A DNA stretch of 5,339 nt from Calditrichia bacterium (GTDB lineage: Bacteria > Calditrichota > Calditrichia > RBG-13-44-9 > J042), in contig JAUIFT010000254.1 of assembly GCA_030430345.1 (NCBI GenBank), positions 1-5,339 on the forward strand, written 5' to 3'. Below, one piece after another: positions 1 through 5,339 of the stretch. Below the pieces are notes generated by a model. That model was not told the DNA's origin. It saw nothing but the letters and a program-made list of their open reading frames with translations, and made no database searches. The translations under genes were made by a program, and so were the position numbers. Numbering within the stretch: position 1 is the stretch's first letter; each line of letters begins with the position of its first letter.

Positions 1-23
1 TCTTCGATTTCGAGGATTAAACC

Positions 24-52
24 TTGCGGAATGAATTTATCCTGTCTATTAA
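24..52 (+). promoter_or_regulatory. Possible sigma-70-like promoter of the Nudix gene
   Basis: TTGCGG (24-29) and TATTAA (47-52) are separated by 17 bases, the ideal spacing. They match the -35 and -10 consensus at 3 and 4 of 6 positions. A transcript would begin near 59 and leave a leader of about 27 bases before the ATG at 86. The match is weak, and if the organism uses Bacteroidota-type sigma factors the E. coli consensus may not apply. Confidence 0.3.
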
Positions 53-74
53 TTGATATTAATCTTTCTCAAAA

Positions 75-80
75 AAGGAG
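75..80 (+). promoter_or_regulatory. Ribosome binding site that decides the Nudix start
   Basis: AAGGAG lies 5 bases upstream of the ATG at 86. The in-frame TTG at 53 has no such motif in front of it and would add 11 residues (MILIFLKKGAQ) not expected in the family, so the ATG at 86 is the better start. Confidence 0.75.
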
Positions 81-85
81 CGCAG

Positions 86-709
86 ATGCCCGAAGATAAA
101 TGGCTGAACTGGTCCCGGCAGTTAATGACGATCGTGCAGGCCGGGTTAACATACAGCGAAAATCCCTACGATATTGAACGCTACCATCAATTACAGCGGA
201 TAAACGCCGAGATGCTTGCCGCCCATTCAGATGGGGAACTGGCGAAGATGCAGGGGATACTTAGAGCGGAGAAAGGATATGCAACGCCGAAGGTAGACGT
301 ACGGGGCGTAATTTTTTCAGCGGAAGATGAAATCCTCCTGGTGCGGGAAAGAAGTGACGGAAAGTGGACGCTCCCCGGCGGCTGGGCGGATGTGAACGAA
401 ACCCCGGCTGAATGCGTCGCGAAAGAAGTTCGTGAAGAGTCCGGATATGAGGTTTCCGTGCAGAAATTACTGGCTGTCTGGGATAAGAGCAAGCACCGCC
501 ATCCACCGTCATTGTTTTATACCTATAAATTGTTTTTTCGCTGCGAGATTGTTGGAGGGGCGCCAGCGGAAAGTCTGGAAACCAGTGGCGTGGCATTTTT
601 CAGGGAAGGGGATTATCCGCCATTGTCGCAGGATAGAACCACGGTAAATCAGCTGGAACGATTGTATGAGCATTATCGACAGCCGGATTTACCGACAGAT
701 TTTGATTGA
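86..709 (+). CDS. Nudix hydrolase (YjhB-like, ADP-ribose/CDP-choline pyrophosphatase type)
   Basis: A 207-residue cytoplasmic hydrolase expected to cleave a nucleoside diphosphate linked to another moiety (X), using divalent metal. Residues about 4-60 form the helical N-terminal domain found in this Nudix subgroup; the stretch WLNWSRQLMTIVQAGLTYS followed by NPYDIERY is typical. The catalytic domain starts near residue 69 (PKVDVRGVIF). The Nudix box runs from G99 to Y121 (GWADVNE, then KEVREESGY). The metal-binding glutamates E114, E117 and E118 are present, and the usual Arg of the RE pair is a Lys (K113), a mild substitution. Family members with this N-terminal domain act on ADP-ribose or CDP-choline; the exact substrate cannot be read from the sequence. 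The gene stands alone and converges on the P5C dehydrogenase gene. A weak hairpin-plus-T4 follows it. The family is certain, the substrate is not. Confidence 0.93.
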   Translation: MPEDKWLNWSRQLMTIVQAGLTYSENPYDIERYHQLQRINAEMLAAHSDGELAKMQGILRAEKGYATPKVDVRGVIFSAEDEILLVRERSDGKWTLPGGWADVNETPAECVAKEVREESGYEVSVQKLLAVWDKSKHRHPPSLFYTYKLFFRCEIVGGAPAESLETSGVAFFREGDYPPLSQDRTTVNQLERLYEHYRQPDLPTDFD

Positions 710-714
710 TGCTA

Positions 715-820
715 TTAGGCTGTAGGCCAAAGGCCCAGGGCGACTCTTCTTCGTTGCTCGTTGTTCGAAGAACGAACAACGATTTTACTAAAGCCTAAAG
801 CCTAATCCCCTTCAGCCTAA
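715..820. repeat. Compact intergenic element with 12-bp terminal inverted repeats
   Basis: TTAGGCTGTAGG at 715-726 matches the reverse complement of CCTTCAGCCTAA at 809-820 at 11 of 12 positions. Inside lies a perfect 10-bp hairpin (758-767 with 773-782). The heptamer AGCCTAA occurs three times on the right side (792-798, 799-805 in tandem, 814-820) and once inverted on the left (715-721). GGCC-AAA-GGCC at 725-735 is a further small palindrome. There is no coding sequence. It resembles a REP- or MITE-like palindromic intergenic repeat, but copy number in the genome cannot be seen here. Confidence 0.5.
758..786 (+). terminator. Possible weak terminator after the Nudix gene
   Basis: TCGTTGTTCG (758-767), loop AAGAA, and CGAACAACGA (773-782) make a perfect 10-bp stem followed by TTTT (783-786). 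It begins 49 bases past the Nudix stop. The stem is perfect, but the T tract is short and the stem is only moderately GC-rich. It may instead be just the core of the surrounding repeat element. Confidence 0.35.
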
Positions 821-850
821 AAAAAGACGCCACCCACATGGATGACGTCT
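819..850 (-). terminator. Rho-independent terminator of the P5C dehydrogenase gene
   Basis: Read on the minus strand, AGACGTCATCC, loop ATGT and GGGTGGCGTCT (850 to 825) fold into an uninterrupted 11-bp stem with two G-U pairs, followed at once by six T (824-819). It lies 38 bases after the stop at 889. On the plus strand the two G-U pairs become A-C mismatches and no T tract follows, so it works for the minus-strand gene only. Confidence 0.88.
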
Positions 851-888
851 CTCTATAAACTCTATTCTCTCGAAAAAAATTCCGGAAA

Positions 889-2520
889 TTATTCGCTTTC
901 CATGAAGGGATAACGCCAATCTTTCGGCGGTACCATATTTTCTTTGATAGAGCGTGCGGACATCCAGCGCAGGAGGTTCATTGCGCTGCCGGCTTTATCG
1001 TTGGTGCCGGACGCTCTGCCGCCGCCAAAGGGCTGCTGACCAACAACCGCACCGGTCGGCTTATCGTTGATGTAAAAGTTGCCGGCAGCATCGCGCAGAT
1101 AATTAGCCATTTTAACGATGGCAGCACGATCCTGGGCAAAAATAGCGCCGGTCAGGGCATACGGTGAGGTAGTATCACACAATGCCAGGGCTTCGTCCAA
1201 CTTGTTGTCATCGTAAACATAGATGGTGAGCACCGGGCCAAAGATCTCTTCCTGCATGGTCTTGAAGGCCGGATTGGTAGTAACGATCGTGGTTGGCTCG
1301 ATGAACCAGCCTTTGCTGTCATCGTAGTTACCACCGGTGATGAATTCGGCATCACTGGCATTACGGGCATGATCAATATAGCCGGTAATATCACTGAAAG
1401 CGCCTTTGTCGATAACCGCGTTCATGAAATTGCGGAAGTCGGCAACATCACCCATTTTGATCTCGTTTACTGCCGGAACGTAGCGGTCCTGAAAATCTTT
1501 CCAGAGGGATTTCGGGATATACATCCGGGACGCCGCGGAGCATTTCTGTCCCTGGTATTCAAAAGCACCCCGCAGGGCAGCTACCGCCAGGGCATCCACA
1601 TCCGCAGAAGGATGGGCAAAAATAAAATCCTTACCGCCAGTTTCACCAACAATACGGGGATAATACTTCAGATTGGAGATGTTCTCGCCGATCGTGCGCC
1701 ACATTCCCTGGAATACCTCTGTAGAACCGGTAAAGTGGACGCCAGCCAGATGCTCGTTCTGCATTACCGGATTACCGACCTGACCACCGGAACCGGGAAT
1801 AAAGTTGATAACGCCGGGAGGCAGGCCCGCTTCTTCGAGCAGCTTCATAATAAAATATGCAGAATAAACCGCACTGGAAGCCGGTTTCCAGAGGGACACA
1901 CAGCCGGTCAATGCCGGGGCTGTTGGCAAGTTACCAGCAATAGAGGTGAAGTTAAACGGGGTGACAGCAAAGACGAATCCTTCCAAAGCCCGATATTCGG
2001 AACGGTTCCAGATACCGGCGGAAGATTCTGGCTGCTCGGAATATAACTGCGCCAGATAATGGGAGTTGAAGCGATAAAAATCAATCAATTCACAGGCGGA
2101 GTCGATCTCTGCCTGGAAGGCATTCTTCGATTGGCCTAGCATGGTAGAGGCATTAAGCACATCGCGCCAGGGACCGGCCAATAAATCAGCGGCTTTCAGG
2201 AAAACAGCTACCCGGTGTTCCCAGGGCATGCGGGACCAGTCCGCAAATGCTTTTTGGGAAGCGTCGACAGCCATTGCAACTTCCTTTGCTCCTGCTTTAT
2301 GATAAACACCCAGATTAACGGAATGATCATGCGGTACTTTCAATGCCCCGGTGTTGCCGGTACGGACTTCCTTACCGCCAATAATCAGGGGGATTTCGAT
2401 TTCCTGGGATTTCATCTCATTCAATTTCGCTTTTAACGATTGTTTTTCCGGACTCCCGCTGCCGTAAGATTTAATCGGCTCGTTGGCAGGTGTCGGAACC
2501 TTAAAATATGCATTTGCCAT
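889..2520 (-). CDS. pruA: L-glutamate gamma-semialdehyde (1-pyrroline-5-carboxylate) dehydrogenase
   Basis: Cytoplasmic NAD(P)-dependent oxidation of glutamate gamma-semialdehyde, the open form of P5C, to glutamate: the second step of proline breakdown. At 543 residues it has the length of the stand-alone ALDH4-type enzymes (eukaryotes, Bacteroidota), not the fused PutA. The N-terminal arm (about 1-45, rich in charged residues) precedes an ALDH fold. N190 in TPFNFTS, K212 in WKPASS, FTGST (263-267), the general base E293 in GETGGKD, the nucleophile C327 in YQGQKCSAASR, EEIFGPV (424-430) and the C-terminal PFGGGRASGTNDKAG (497-511) are all present, so the enzyme should be active. The start is supported by GGAGG 7 bases upstream. 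A proline dehydrogenase gene is not adjacent. A strong terminator follows, so the gene is probably transcribed alone. The naming rests on overall similarity to ALDH4; another ALDH specificity is unlikely. Confidence 0.95.
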   Translation of the reverse strand: MANAYFKVPTPANEPIKSYGSGSPEKQSLKAKLNEMKSQEIEIPLIIGGKEVRTGNTGALKVPHDHSVNLGVYHKAGAKEVAMAVDASQKAFADWSRMPWEHRVAVFLKAADLLAGPWRDVLNASTMLGQSKNAFQAEIDSACELIDFYRFNSHYLAQLYSEQPESSAGIWNRSEYRALEGFVFAVTPFNFTSIAGNLPTAPALTGCVSLWKPASSAVYSAYFIMKLLEEAGLPPGVINFIPGSGGQVGNPVMQNEHLAGVHFTGSTEVFQGMWRTIGENISNLKYYPRIVGETGGKDFIFAHPSADVDALAVAALRGAFEYQGQKCSAASRMYIPKSLWKDFQDRYVPAVNEIKMGDVADFRNFMNAVIDKGAFSDITGYIDHARNASDAEFITGGNYDDSKGWFIEPTTIVTTNPAFKTMQEEIFGPVLTIYVYDDNKLDEALALCDTTSPYALTGAIFAQDRAAIVKMANYLRDAAGNFYINDKPTGAVVGQQPFGGGRASGTNDKAGSAMNLLRWMSARSIKENMVPPKDWRYPFMESE

Positions 2521-2527
2521 AGGTAAG

Positions 2528-2532
2528 CCTCC
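2528..2532 (-). promoter_or_regulatory. Ribosome binding site of the P5C dehydrogenase gene
   Basis: GGAGG on the minus strand (plus-strand CCTCC) sits 7 bases before the ATG at 2520, supporting that start codon. Confidence 0.8.
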
Positions 2533-2551
2533 AGTGGATGAAAGTTAGAAG

Positions 2552-2578
2552 ATTATAATGAAATTTATTATCGGTAAA
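2552..2578 (-). promoter_or_regulatory. Probable promoter of the P5C dehydrogenase gene
   Basis: On the minus strand a perfect TATAAT (-10; plus 2557-2552) is preceded by TTTACC (plus 2578-2573), 4 of 6 for a -35 box but with a short 15-base spacer. Transcription would start near 2545 and give a leader of about 25 bases that contains the GGAGG site. The surrounding bases are AT-rich. The -10 element is good and the -35 element is uncertain. Confidence 0.45.
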
Positions 2579-2594
2579 TCTGGTTGAGCCTATG

Positions 2595-2674
2595 GAGTTC
2601 AAAGTTCAAAGTTGTCACCAGGTGCAATTAGTTGCCTTTAACTTTGAACGCTGAACTTCGAACTCTGAACTTCG
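2595..2674. repeat. Inverted and direct repeat cluster built on a GTTCAAAG / CTTTGAAC word
   Basis: GAGTTCAAAGTTC (2595-2607) matches the reverse complement of GAACTTCGAACTC (2653-2665) at 12 of 13 positions. GTTCAAAGTT (2604-2613) is perfectly inverted at 2640-2649 (AACTTTGAAC). CTGAACTTCG is repeated directly at 2651-2660 and 2665-2674 with a 14-base period. CACC-A-GGTG (2616-2624) is a small palindrome in the loop. The same few letters recur in both orientations over 80 bases, so several alternative hairpins are possible. There is no T tract after the stems, so a terminator is not favoured. Confidence 0.5.
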
Positions 2675-2841
2675 CAGCCGTGTTGATTTTAGGCGTTGGA
2701 AAGAAGGATGTCAAGCAGTTTGAAAGAAAGAGGATTGCATTTAGCGCTGCTCTGTAAAAAGAAAAATTGGCAATGCTGGCTTGAAGAGGGGAAACCTTTT
2801 GGCAGCGGTATTAAAGGATAGTATTTGTCCGAGATATTTCT

Positions 2842-2867
2842 TATAACTTAAAACAAAAGCCCGGGAG
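2842..2867 (+). promoter_or_regulatory. Possible -10 box and ribosome binding site of the dioxygenase gene
   Basis: GGGAG (2863-2867) lies 5 bases before the ATG at 2873 and is a credible ribosome binding site. TATAAC (2842-2847) resembles a -10 box, 25 bases before the start. No good -35 element is found 16-18 bases upstream of it, so the promoter part is weak. Confidence 0.4.
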
Positions 2868-2872
2868 AAAAT

Positions 2873-3844
2873 ATGTCTAAAAAGCAATCGATATTAATTC
2901 AGTCCGAAACCCCCGCATTTCGGCGTTTAAATCGCAGGGACTTCTTGAAGATCGGTTTAATGGGAAGTGCAGCCGCTTTGATGTTTCCCAAATCATTACT
3001 TGCTGAGTGTGAACTAACCACCAGTGATGTGCTTGGCCCATTTTATAGCAAAAATCCCCCGGTACGGACGGTGCTGGCTGCGCCGGAGGAGCCAGGGCAA
3101 CGAATGTTTATTAGTGGAAAAGTTTTTGCGGACGATTGCGAAACGCCATTAGGAGGCGCGATTGTAGACATCTGGCACGCCAATGACGAAGGGTGTTACA
3201 GTGTTTTCGAGCAATGCACTCCAGGCGATGACCCTTTTAATTTACGCGGGCAAATGTTGACTAATGAAAATGGCGAATATGCATTCGAGTCAATCCGGCC
3301 GGGCTATTATGGGGCTCGTCCGCAGCATTTCCATTATCGTGTTGTTTCTCCCGATGGCGGCACGATTCTTACTACCCAGGTCTATTTCGAAGGCGACCCG
3401 GTTATCCCCAATGATCCCTTTGCTTCGAGTCCCGATGCCGCCGCGAGGATAATTCCGGTGAACACGCAAGGAAACAATGAATATGGCACTTTCGACGTCA
3501 ATCTCGATGCTGCTGTAATTACCGGGATGGATGATCATCATGGTAGCGAGCCGGAACTGTTTGCCTTACATCAGAATTATCCGAATCCGTTTAACGGAGA
3601 AACGATTATTCGCTATTCCTTGCCGCAAACCTTCCGGGTAAAATTAAGTATTTATGACACTGCCGGCAGGGAGGTGAATCGCCTGGTCGATCGTAGTGAG
3701 TCAGCCGGATTTCATCAGATTAACTGGAGCGGCCAGAATATAAATGGCCGGGAAGTTGCTTCAGGATTATATCTCTATCGCCTGCAGGCGGAAAGCAGCG
3801 CCGGGCGATTTAATAAGGTGCGTCAAATGCTGTTTATGAAGTAA
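2873..3844 (+). CDS. Tat-exported intradiol ring-cleavage dioxygenase-like protein with T9SS-type sorting tail
   Basis: A 323-residue protein in three parts. Residues 1-44 are a twin-arginine signal: NRRDFLK (20-26), then a hydrophobic stretch (28-38), with cleavage probably after A44. Residues about 47-212 match the protocatechuate 3,4-dioxygenase-type catalytic domain, from the conserved GPFY (55-58) onward. All four Fe(III) ligands of that family can be placed: Y109 (WHANDEGCY), Y146 (RPGYY), H152 and H154 (RPQHFH). R149 aligns with the catalytic arginine. Residues about 229-323 are a FlgD-like / T9SS type A-like sorting domain (NYPNPFN, YDTAGREV, SGLYLYRLQ, a basic end). A short acidic/His linker (218-228) joins the two. 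Intradiol enzymes cleave catechols between the hydroxyls; the substrate here is unknown. Tat export would let the protein fold and load iron before leaving the cytoplasm. It is probably monocistronic and converges on the RidA gene. Confidence 0.88.
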   Translation: MSKKQSILIQSETPAFRRLNRRDFLKIGLMGSAAALMFPKSLLAECELTTSDVLGPFYSKNPPVRTVLAAPEEPGQRMFISGKVFADDCETPLGGAIVDIWHANDEGCYSVFEQCTPGDDPFNLRGQMLTNENGEYAFESIRPGYYGARPQHFHYRVVSPDGGTILTTQVYFEGDPVIPNDPFASSPDAAARIIPVNTQGNNEYGTFDVNLDAAVITGMDDHHGSEPELFALHQNYPNPFNGETIIRYSLPQTFRVKLSIYDTAGREVNRLVDRSESAGFHQINWSGQNINGREVASGLYLYRLQAESSAGRFNKVRQMLFMK

Positions 3845-3853
3845 ACGTACTTA

Positions 3854-3872
3854 TGCGAAACTCTATTTCGCA
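3854..3872. other. 7-bp hairpin between convergent genes
   Basis: TGCGAAA (3854-3860), loop CTCTA and TTTCGCA (3866-3872) form a perfect stem 9 bases after the dioxygenase stop. No T tract follows on either strand, so a classical intrinsic terminator is not supported. It may mark a transcript end shared by the two convergent genes. Confidence 0.35.
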
Positions 3873-3909
3873 CCAGCGATTTCGAATTTATAGGCGCGGT
3901 GAGTGGAGT

Positions 3910-4374
3910 TTAATCGTCGGTTTTCACCGCGACCATCATCACTTCTACCAGCGCGTCTTTCGGTAAACGGCTCACCTCTACAACTGCGCGGGCGGGCGGG
4001 TTGCTGGGAAAATACTCGGCATAAATACCGTTAAAAATGCCGTAATTATTCATATCGGCAATAAAAACCTGGGTTTGAACGACATCACCGAGGGTAAAGC
4101 CGGCGGCATCCAGCACTGCTTTAATATTGTCCAGCACCCGGCGGGTTTGCGCTTCAATGCCTTCAACCATTTCTCCGTTAGCGGGATCCAGGGCGATTTG
4201 CCCGGCAAGATAAAGCCGGTTGCCAACGCGGATTGCCTGGGAATAAGGACCGATAGCTGCCGGGGCGTTCGGGGTGGATATGACTTCTTTCGTAATCTTC
4301 TCTGCCGGGGGGACCGTGTTTTTTTCGCAAGCGAAAAAAGCGGCGAGCAAAATGATCGTAATAAGTATTCTCAT
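3910..4374 (-). CDS. RidA-family (YjgF/YER057c/UK114) protein with lipoprotein signal
   Basis: RidA proteins hydrolyse reactive enamine/imine intermediates such as 2-aminoacrylate, made by PLP enzymes, to keto acids and ammonia. Residues about 29-151 cover the whole family fold: [13 protein letters not shown] (36-48, with Y44), LYLAGQI, and [19 protein letters not shown] (127-145). R129 aligns with the substrate-binding Arg105 of E. coli RidA and E144 with Glu120, so deaminase activity is plausible. The cysteine next to that arginine in E. coli (Cys107) is Val here. Unlike the cytosolic ~128-residue enzymes, this protein has 154 residues and a leader: MR, a hydrophobic segment (3-14), then FFAC with C16 as a likely lipidated cysteine and a short polar linker. 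The -3 Phe makes the lipobox imperfect. The start codon overlaps the stop of the upstream aminotransferase gene (ATGA), which implies one operon. The family is certain; the lipoprotein call is good but not proven. Confidence 0.9.
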   Translation of the reverse strand: MRILITIILLAAFFACEKNTVPPAEKITKEVISTPNAPAAIGPYSQAIRVGNRLYLAGQIALDPANGEMVEGIEAQTRRVLDNIKAVLDAAGFTLGDVVQTQVFIADMNNYGIFNGIYAEYFPSNPPARAVVEVSRLPKDALVEVMMVAVKTDD

Positions 4375-4391
4375 GTTGTTGGTAATCCTTT
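4371..4391 (-). promoter_or_regulatory. ATGA start/stop overlap and internal ribosome binding site
   Basis: On the minus strand the ATG of the RidA gene (4374-4372) and the TGA of the aminotransferase gene (4373-4371) share bases. AAAGGA (plus 4391-4386) lies 11 bases before the ATG, rather far for efficient independent initiation, which fits translational coupling to the upstream gene. Confidence 0.7.
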
Positions 4392-5339
4392 CTTGATAAC
4401 CGTTTCCAGCGCATCACTGAAGCGGTCAATTTCCGCTAATGTGGTATAAACACTCGGGGAAACCCGGATGCCATCAAATTCCGGGTGATTAATCGGGGTA
4501 ACAATAATCTGGTGTTTCTTCCAGAGGTGACGGGCAAGTTTACCGGGGCGAATCCCGTCGATTTCTACATTAGCGAATCCACCGGCGAATCCTGGTTTTA
4601 AGCTGGTGTGGAGCTTAACCCGTTCATTCGCTTGGAAGCGCTTTGCCCAACGATCGCGGAGGTAAATGAGTCGGGCCGCTTTCGCAGCTCCACCAATGCC
4701 TTCATGGAAAGTGACCGCTTCGGCAATTGCCAGGTAGTTTGCGGCGGGATGCGTGCCAATCTCTTCAAATTTGCGGATATCATTGTCCATATTCTCGCCG
4801 GCTGGGGTCATCGGCCAGAGGCCTTCAATTTTATCCTTCTTCACATAAAGCATGCCGGTGCCATGCGGGGCAAAGAGCCATTTGTGCAGGCTGGTCGCAA
4901 AATAATCACAATCCAAATCCGCTTGCTGAAAGGGAAAATGTGCGAAAGAATGAGCCCCATCGACAATGACCGGGATGCCTCGCCGCCGGGCCATCTGCAC
5001 CACCCGCTTAACCGGGAGGATTTGCCCGGTAAGGTTGATCATGTGCGAAATAAGAATCAAACGGGTTTTCGTGGTAATATTTTCTTCAAACAAGGCAACA
5101 ACCGCATCATCATCTTCTGCCGGAATGGGAATTTGAAATTGCTTCAGCACAATACCTTCGCGCCGTTCCCGTTGCTTGAAAGTATTGATCATCCGTCCAT
5201 AGTCCTGGGTTGTGGTCAATACCTCATCACCTGTTTTCAGATCGAAACCAAGCTGGCAGATTTGCAAGCCTTCCGAAGCATTGCGGGTTAAAGCAATTTC
5301 TTCATTATCGCAATCAAATAGCCGGGCCAATTGATGGCG
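4371..5339 (-). CDS. Class V aminotransferase-fold PLP enzyme (isopenicillin N epimerase / cysteine desulfurase-like), 5' end missing
   Basis: The reading frame is open to the window edge, so the N-terminus (roughly the first 60-110 residues, judging from family length) is outside. The codon at 5330-5328 is TTG read as an internal leucine; the visible protein begins [20 protein letters not shown]. This is the family's NAS/TEGL region (NASEGLQ), followed by the cofactor-binding aspartate in VDGAHSF (codon 4961-4959), the Schiff-base lysine in [13 protein letters not shown] (codon 4883-4881) and the C-terminal small domain ending in LPTT. Substrate-binding loop details do not separate epimerases, desulfurases and other lyases, so the reaction is unassigned. 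It is the upstream member of an operon with the RidA gene, overlapping it by four bases. A class V PLP enzyme is a plausible source of enamine intermediates for RidA. Whether it carries an export signal lies beyond the window. Confidence 0.9.
   Translation of the reverse strand, partial: RHQLARLFDCDNEEIALTRNASEGLQICQLGFDLKTGDEVLTTTQDYGRMINTFKQRERREGIVLKQFQIPIPAEDDDAVVALFEENITTKTRLILISHMINLTGQILPVKRVVQMARRRGIPVIVDGAHSFAHFPFQQADLDCDYFATSLHKWLFAPHGTGMLYVKKDKIEGLWPMTPAGENMDNDIRKFEEIGTHPAANYLAIAEAVTFHEGIGGAAKAARLIYLRDRWAKRFQANERVKLHTSLKPGFAGGFANVEIDGIRPGKLARHLWKKHQIIVTPINHPEFDGIRVSPSVYTTLAEIDRFSDALETVIKKGLPTT

Larger units (their letters stand above)
2521..2872. other. Divergent intergenic region, 352 bases
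   Basis: No convincing gene is present. The left end carries the P5C dehydrogenase ribosome binding site and promoter-like box. The middle (2595-2674) is an inverted-repeat cluster. From 2675 to about 2820 I see no recognisable signal apart from a 37-codon open frame at 2708-2821 that I do not trust. The right end holds the possible -10 box and the ribosome binding site of the dioxygenase gene. Confidence 0.7.

Noticed and set aside
53..85. An upstream TTG start that would lengthen the Nudix protein by 11 residues
   Set aside because: There is no ribosome binding site before it, it overlaps the presumed -10 region, and the ATG at 86 has an AAGGAG at the right distance.
758..820. Short tandem repeats considered as a CRISPR array
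   Set aside because: The repeated units are 7-10 bases in both orientations without uniform spacers or repeat length; this fits a palindromic intergenic element, not a CRISPR array.
1369..2046. A 225-codon plus-strand open frame opposite the P5C dehydrogenase gene
   Set aside because: It lies entirely antisense to a well-supported ALDH gene, its translation shows no recognisable domain, and it has no convincing ribosome binding site. It is a shadow of the coding bias on the other strand.
2708..2821. A 37-codon open frame (MSSSLKERGLHLALLCKKKN...) in the divergent intergenic region
   Set aside because: It is short, the purine run in front (GGAAAGAAGG) abuts the ATG without clear Shine-Dalgarno spacing, and the peptide is unrecognised. 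A frame of this length is expected by chance; conservation in relatives would be needed to revive it.
4314..4335. A-AAA-AAC heptamer in the reading frame of the RidA leader, a possible -1 frameshift site
   Set aside because: The zero frame continues through the complete, well-conserved RidA domain. A -1 product would lose the domain and has no apparent purpose; the run is explained by the Glu-Lys-Asn codons after the lipobox cysteine.
4608..5291. A 227-codon plus-strand open frame opposite the class V PLP enzyme
   Set aside because: It is antisense to a gene with clear catalytic motifs, and the translation looks like no known family. Treated as a shadow.

Overview
The window looks like chromosomal DNA of moderate GC content from a bacterium of the FCB group (Bacteroidota, Ignavibacteria, Calditrichota or a relative). 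The main clue is the C-terminal tail of the protein at 2873-3844. It has the 'NYPNPFN ... YDTAGREV ... G.Y.Y.L' pattern of the FlgD-like / type IX secretion (T9SS) sorting domains that are abundant in those phyla. A stand-alone, eukaryote-like (ALDH4-type) P5C dehydrogenase and a loosely fitting lipoprotein box agree with this. I cannot fix the phylum from sequence reading alone.

Layout. (1) 86-709, plus strand: a Nudix hydrolase with the N-terminal helical domain of the YjhB-like ADP-ribose/CDP-choline pyrophosphatases. (2) 710-888: a convergent gap holding a compact inverted-repeat element (715-820, with a nested perfect hairpin) and, abutting it, a strong intrinsic terminator read on the minus strand. 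(3) 889-2520, minus: L-glutamate gamma-semialdehyde (P5C) dehydrogenase, apparently monocistronic, with its own promoter-like box, ribosome binding site and terminator. (4) 2521-2872: a 352-base divergent intergenic region with a second inverted-repeat cluster built from a different short word. (5) 2873-3844, plus: a Tat-exported intradiol-type dioxygenase domain fused to a T9SS-like sorting tail. (6) 3845-3909: a short convergent gap with a 7-bp hairpin. (7) 3910-5339, minus: a two-gene operon. A class V (isopenicillin N epimerase / cysteine desulfurase-like) PLP enzyme, cut by the window edge, overlaps by ATGA a RidA-family protein carrying a lipoprotein signal.

How the genes relate. Only the PLP enzyme and the RidA protein are evidently coupled. 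RidA proteins hydrolyse the reactive enamines/imines that PLP enzymes release, and the two genes share a start/stop overlap. The unusual point is location: this RidA copy appears to be exported and lipid-anchored. The neighbouring dioxygenase is also predicted to leave the cytoplasm, by Tat and then possibly T9SS. The Nudix and P5C dehydrogenase genes look like ordinary housekeeping or catabolic genes without a shared pathway. I see no RNA genes, CRISPR arrays, transposases or phage genes. No defence system or multi-gene novel system is evident; the most notable items are the two export-related domain combinations and the two intergenic palindromic elements.
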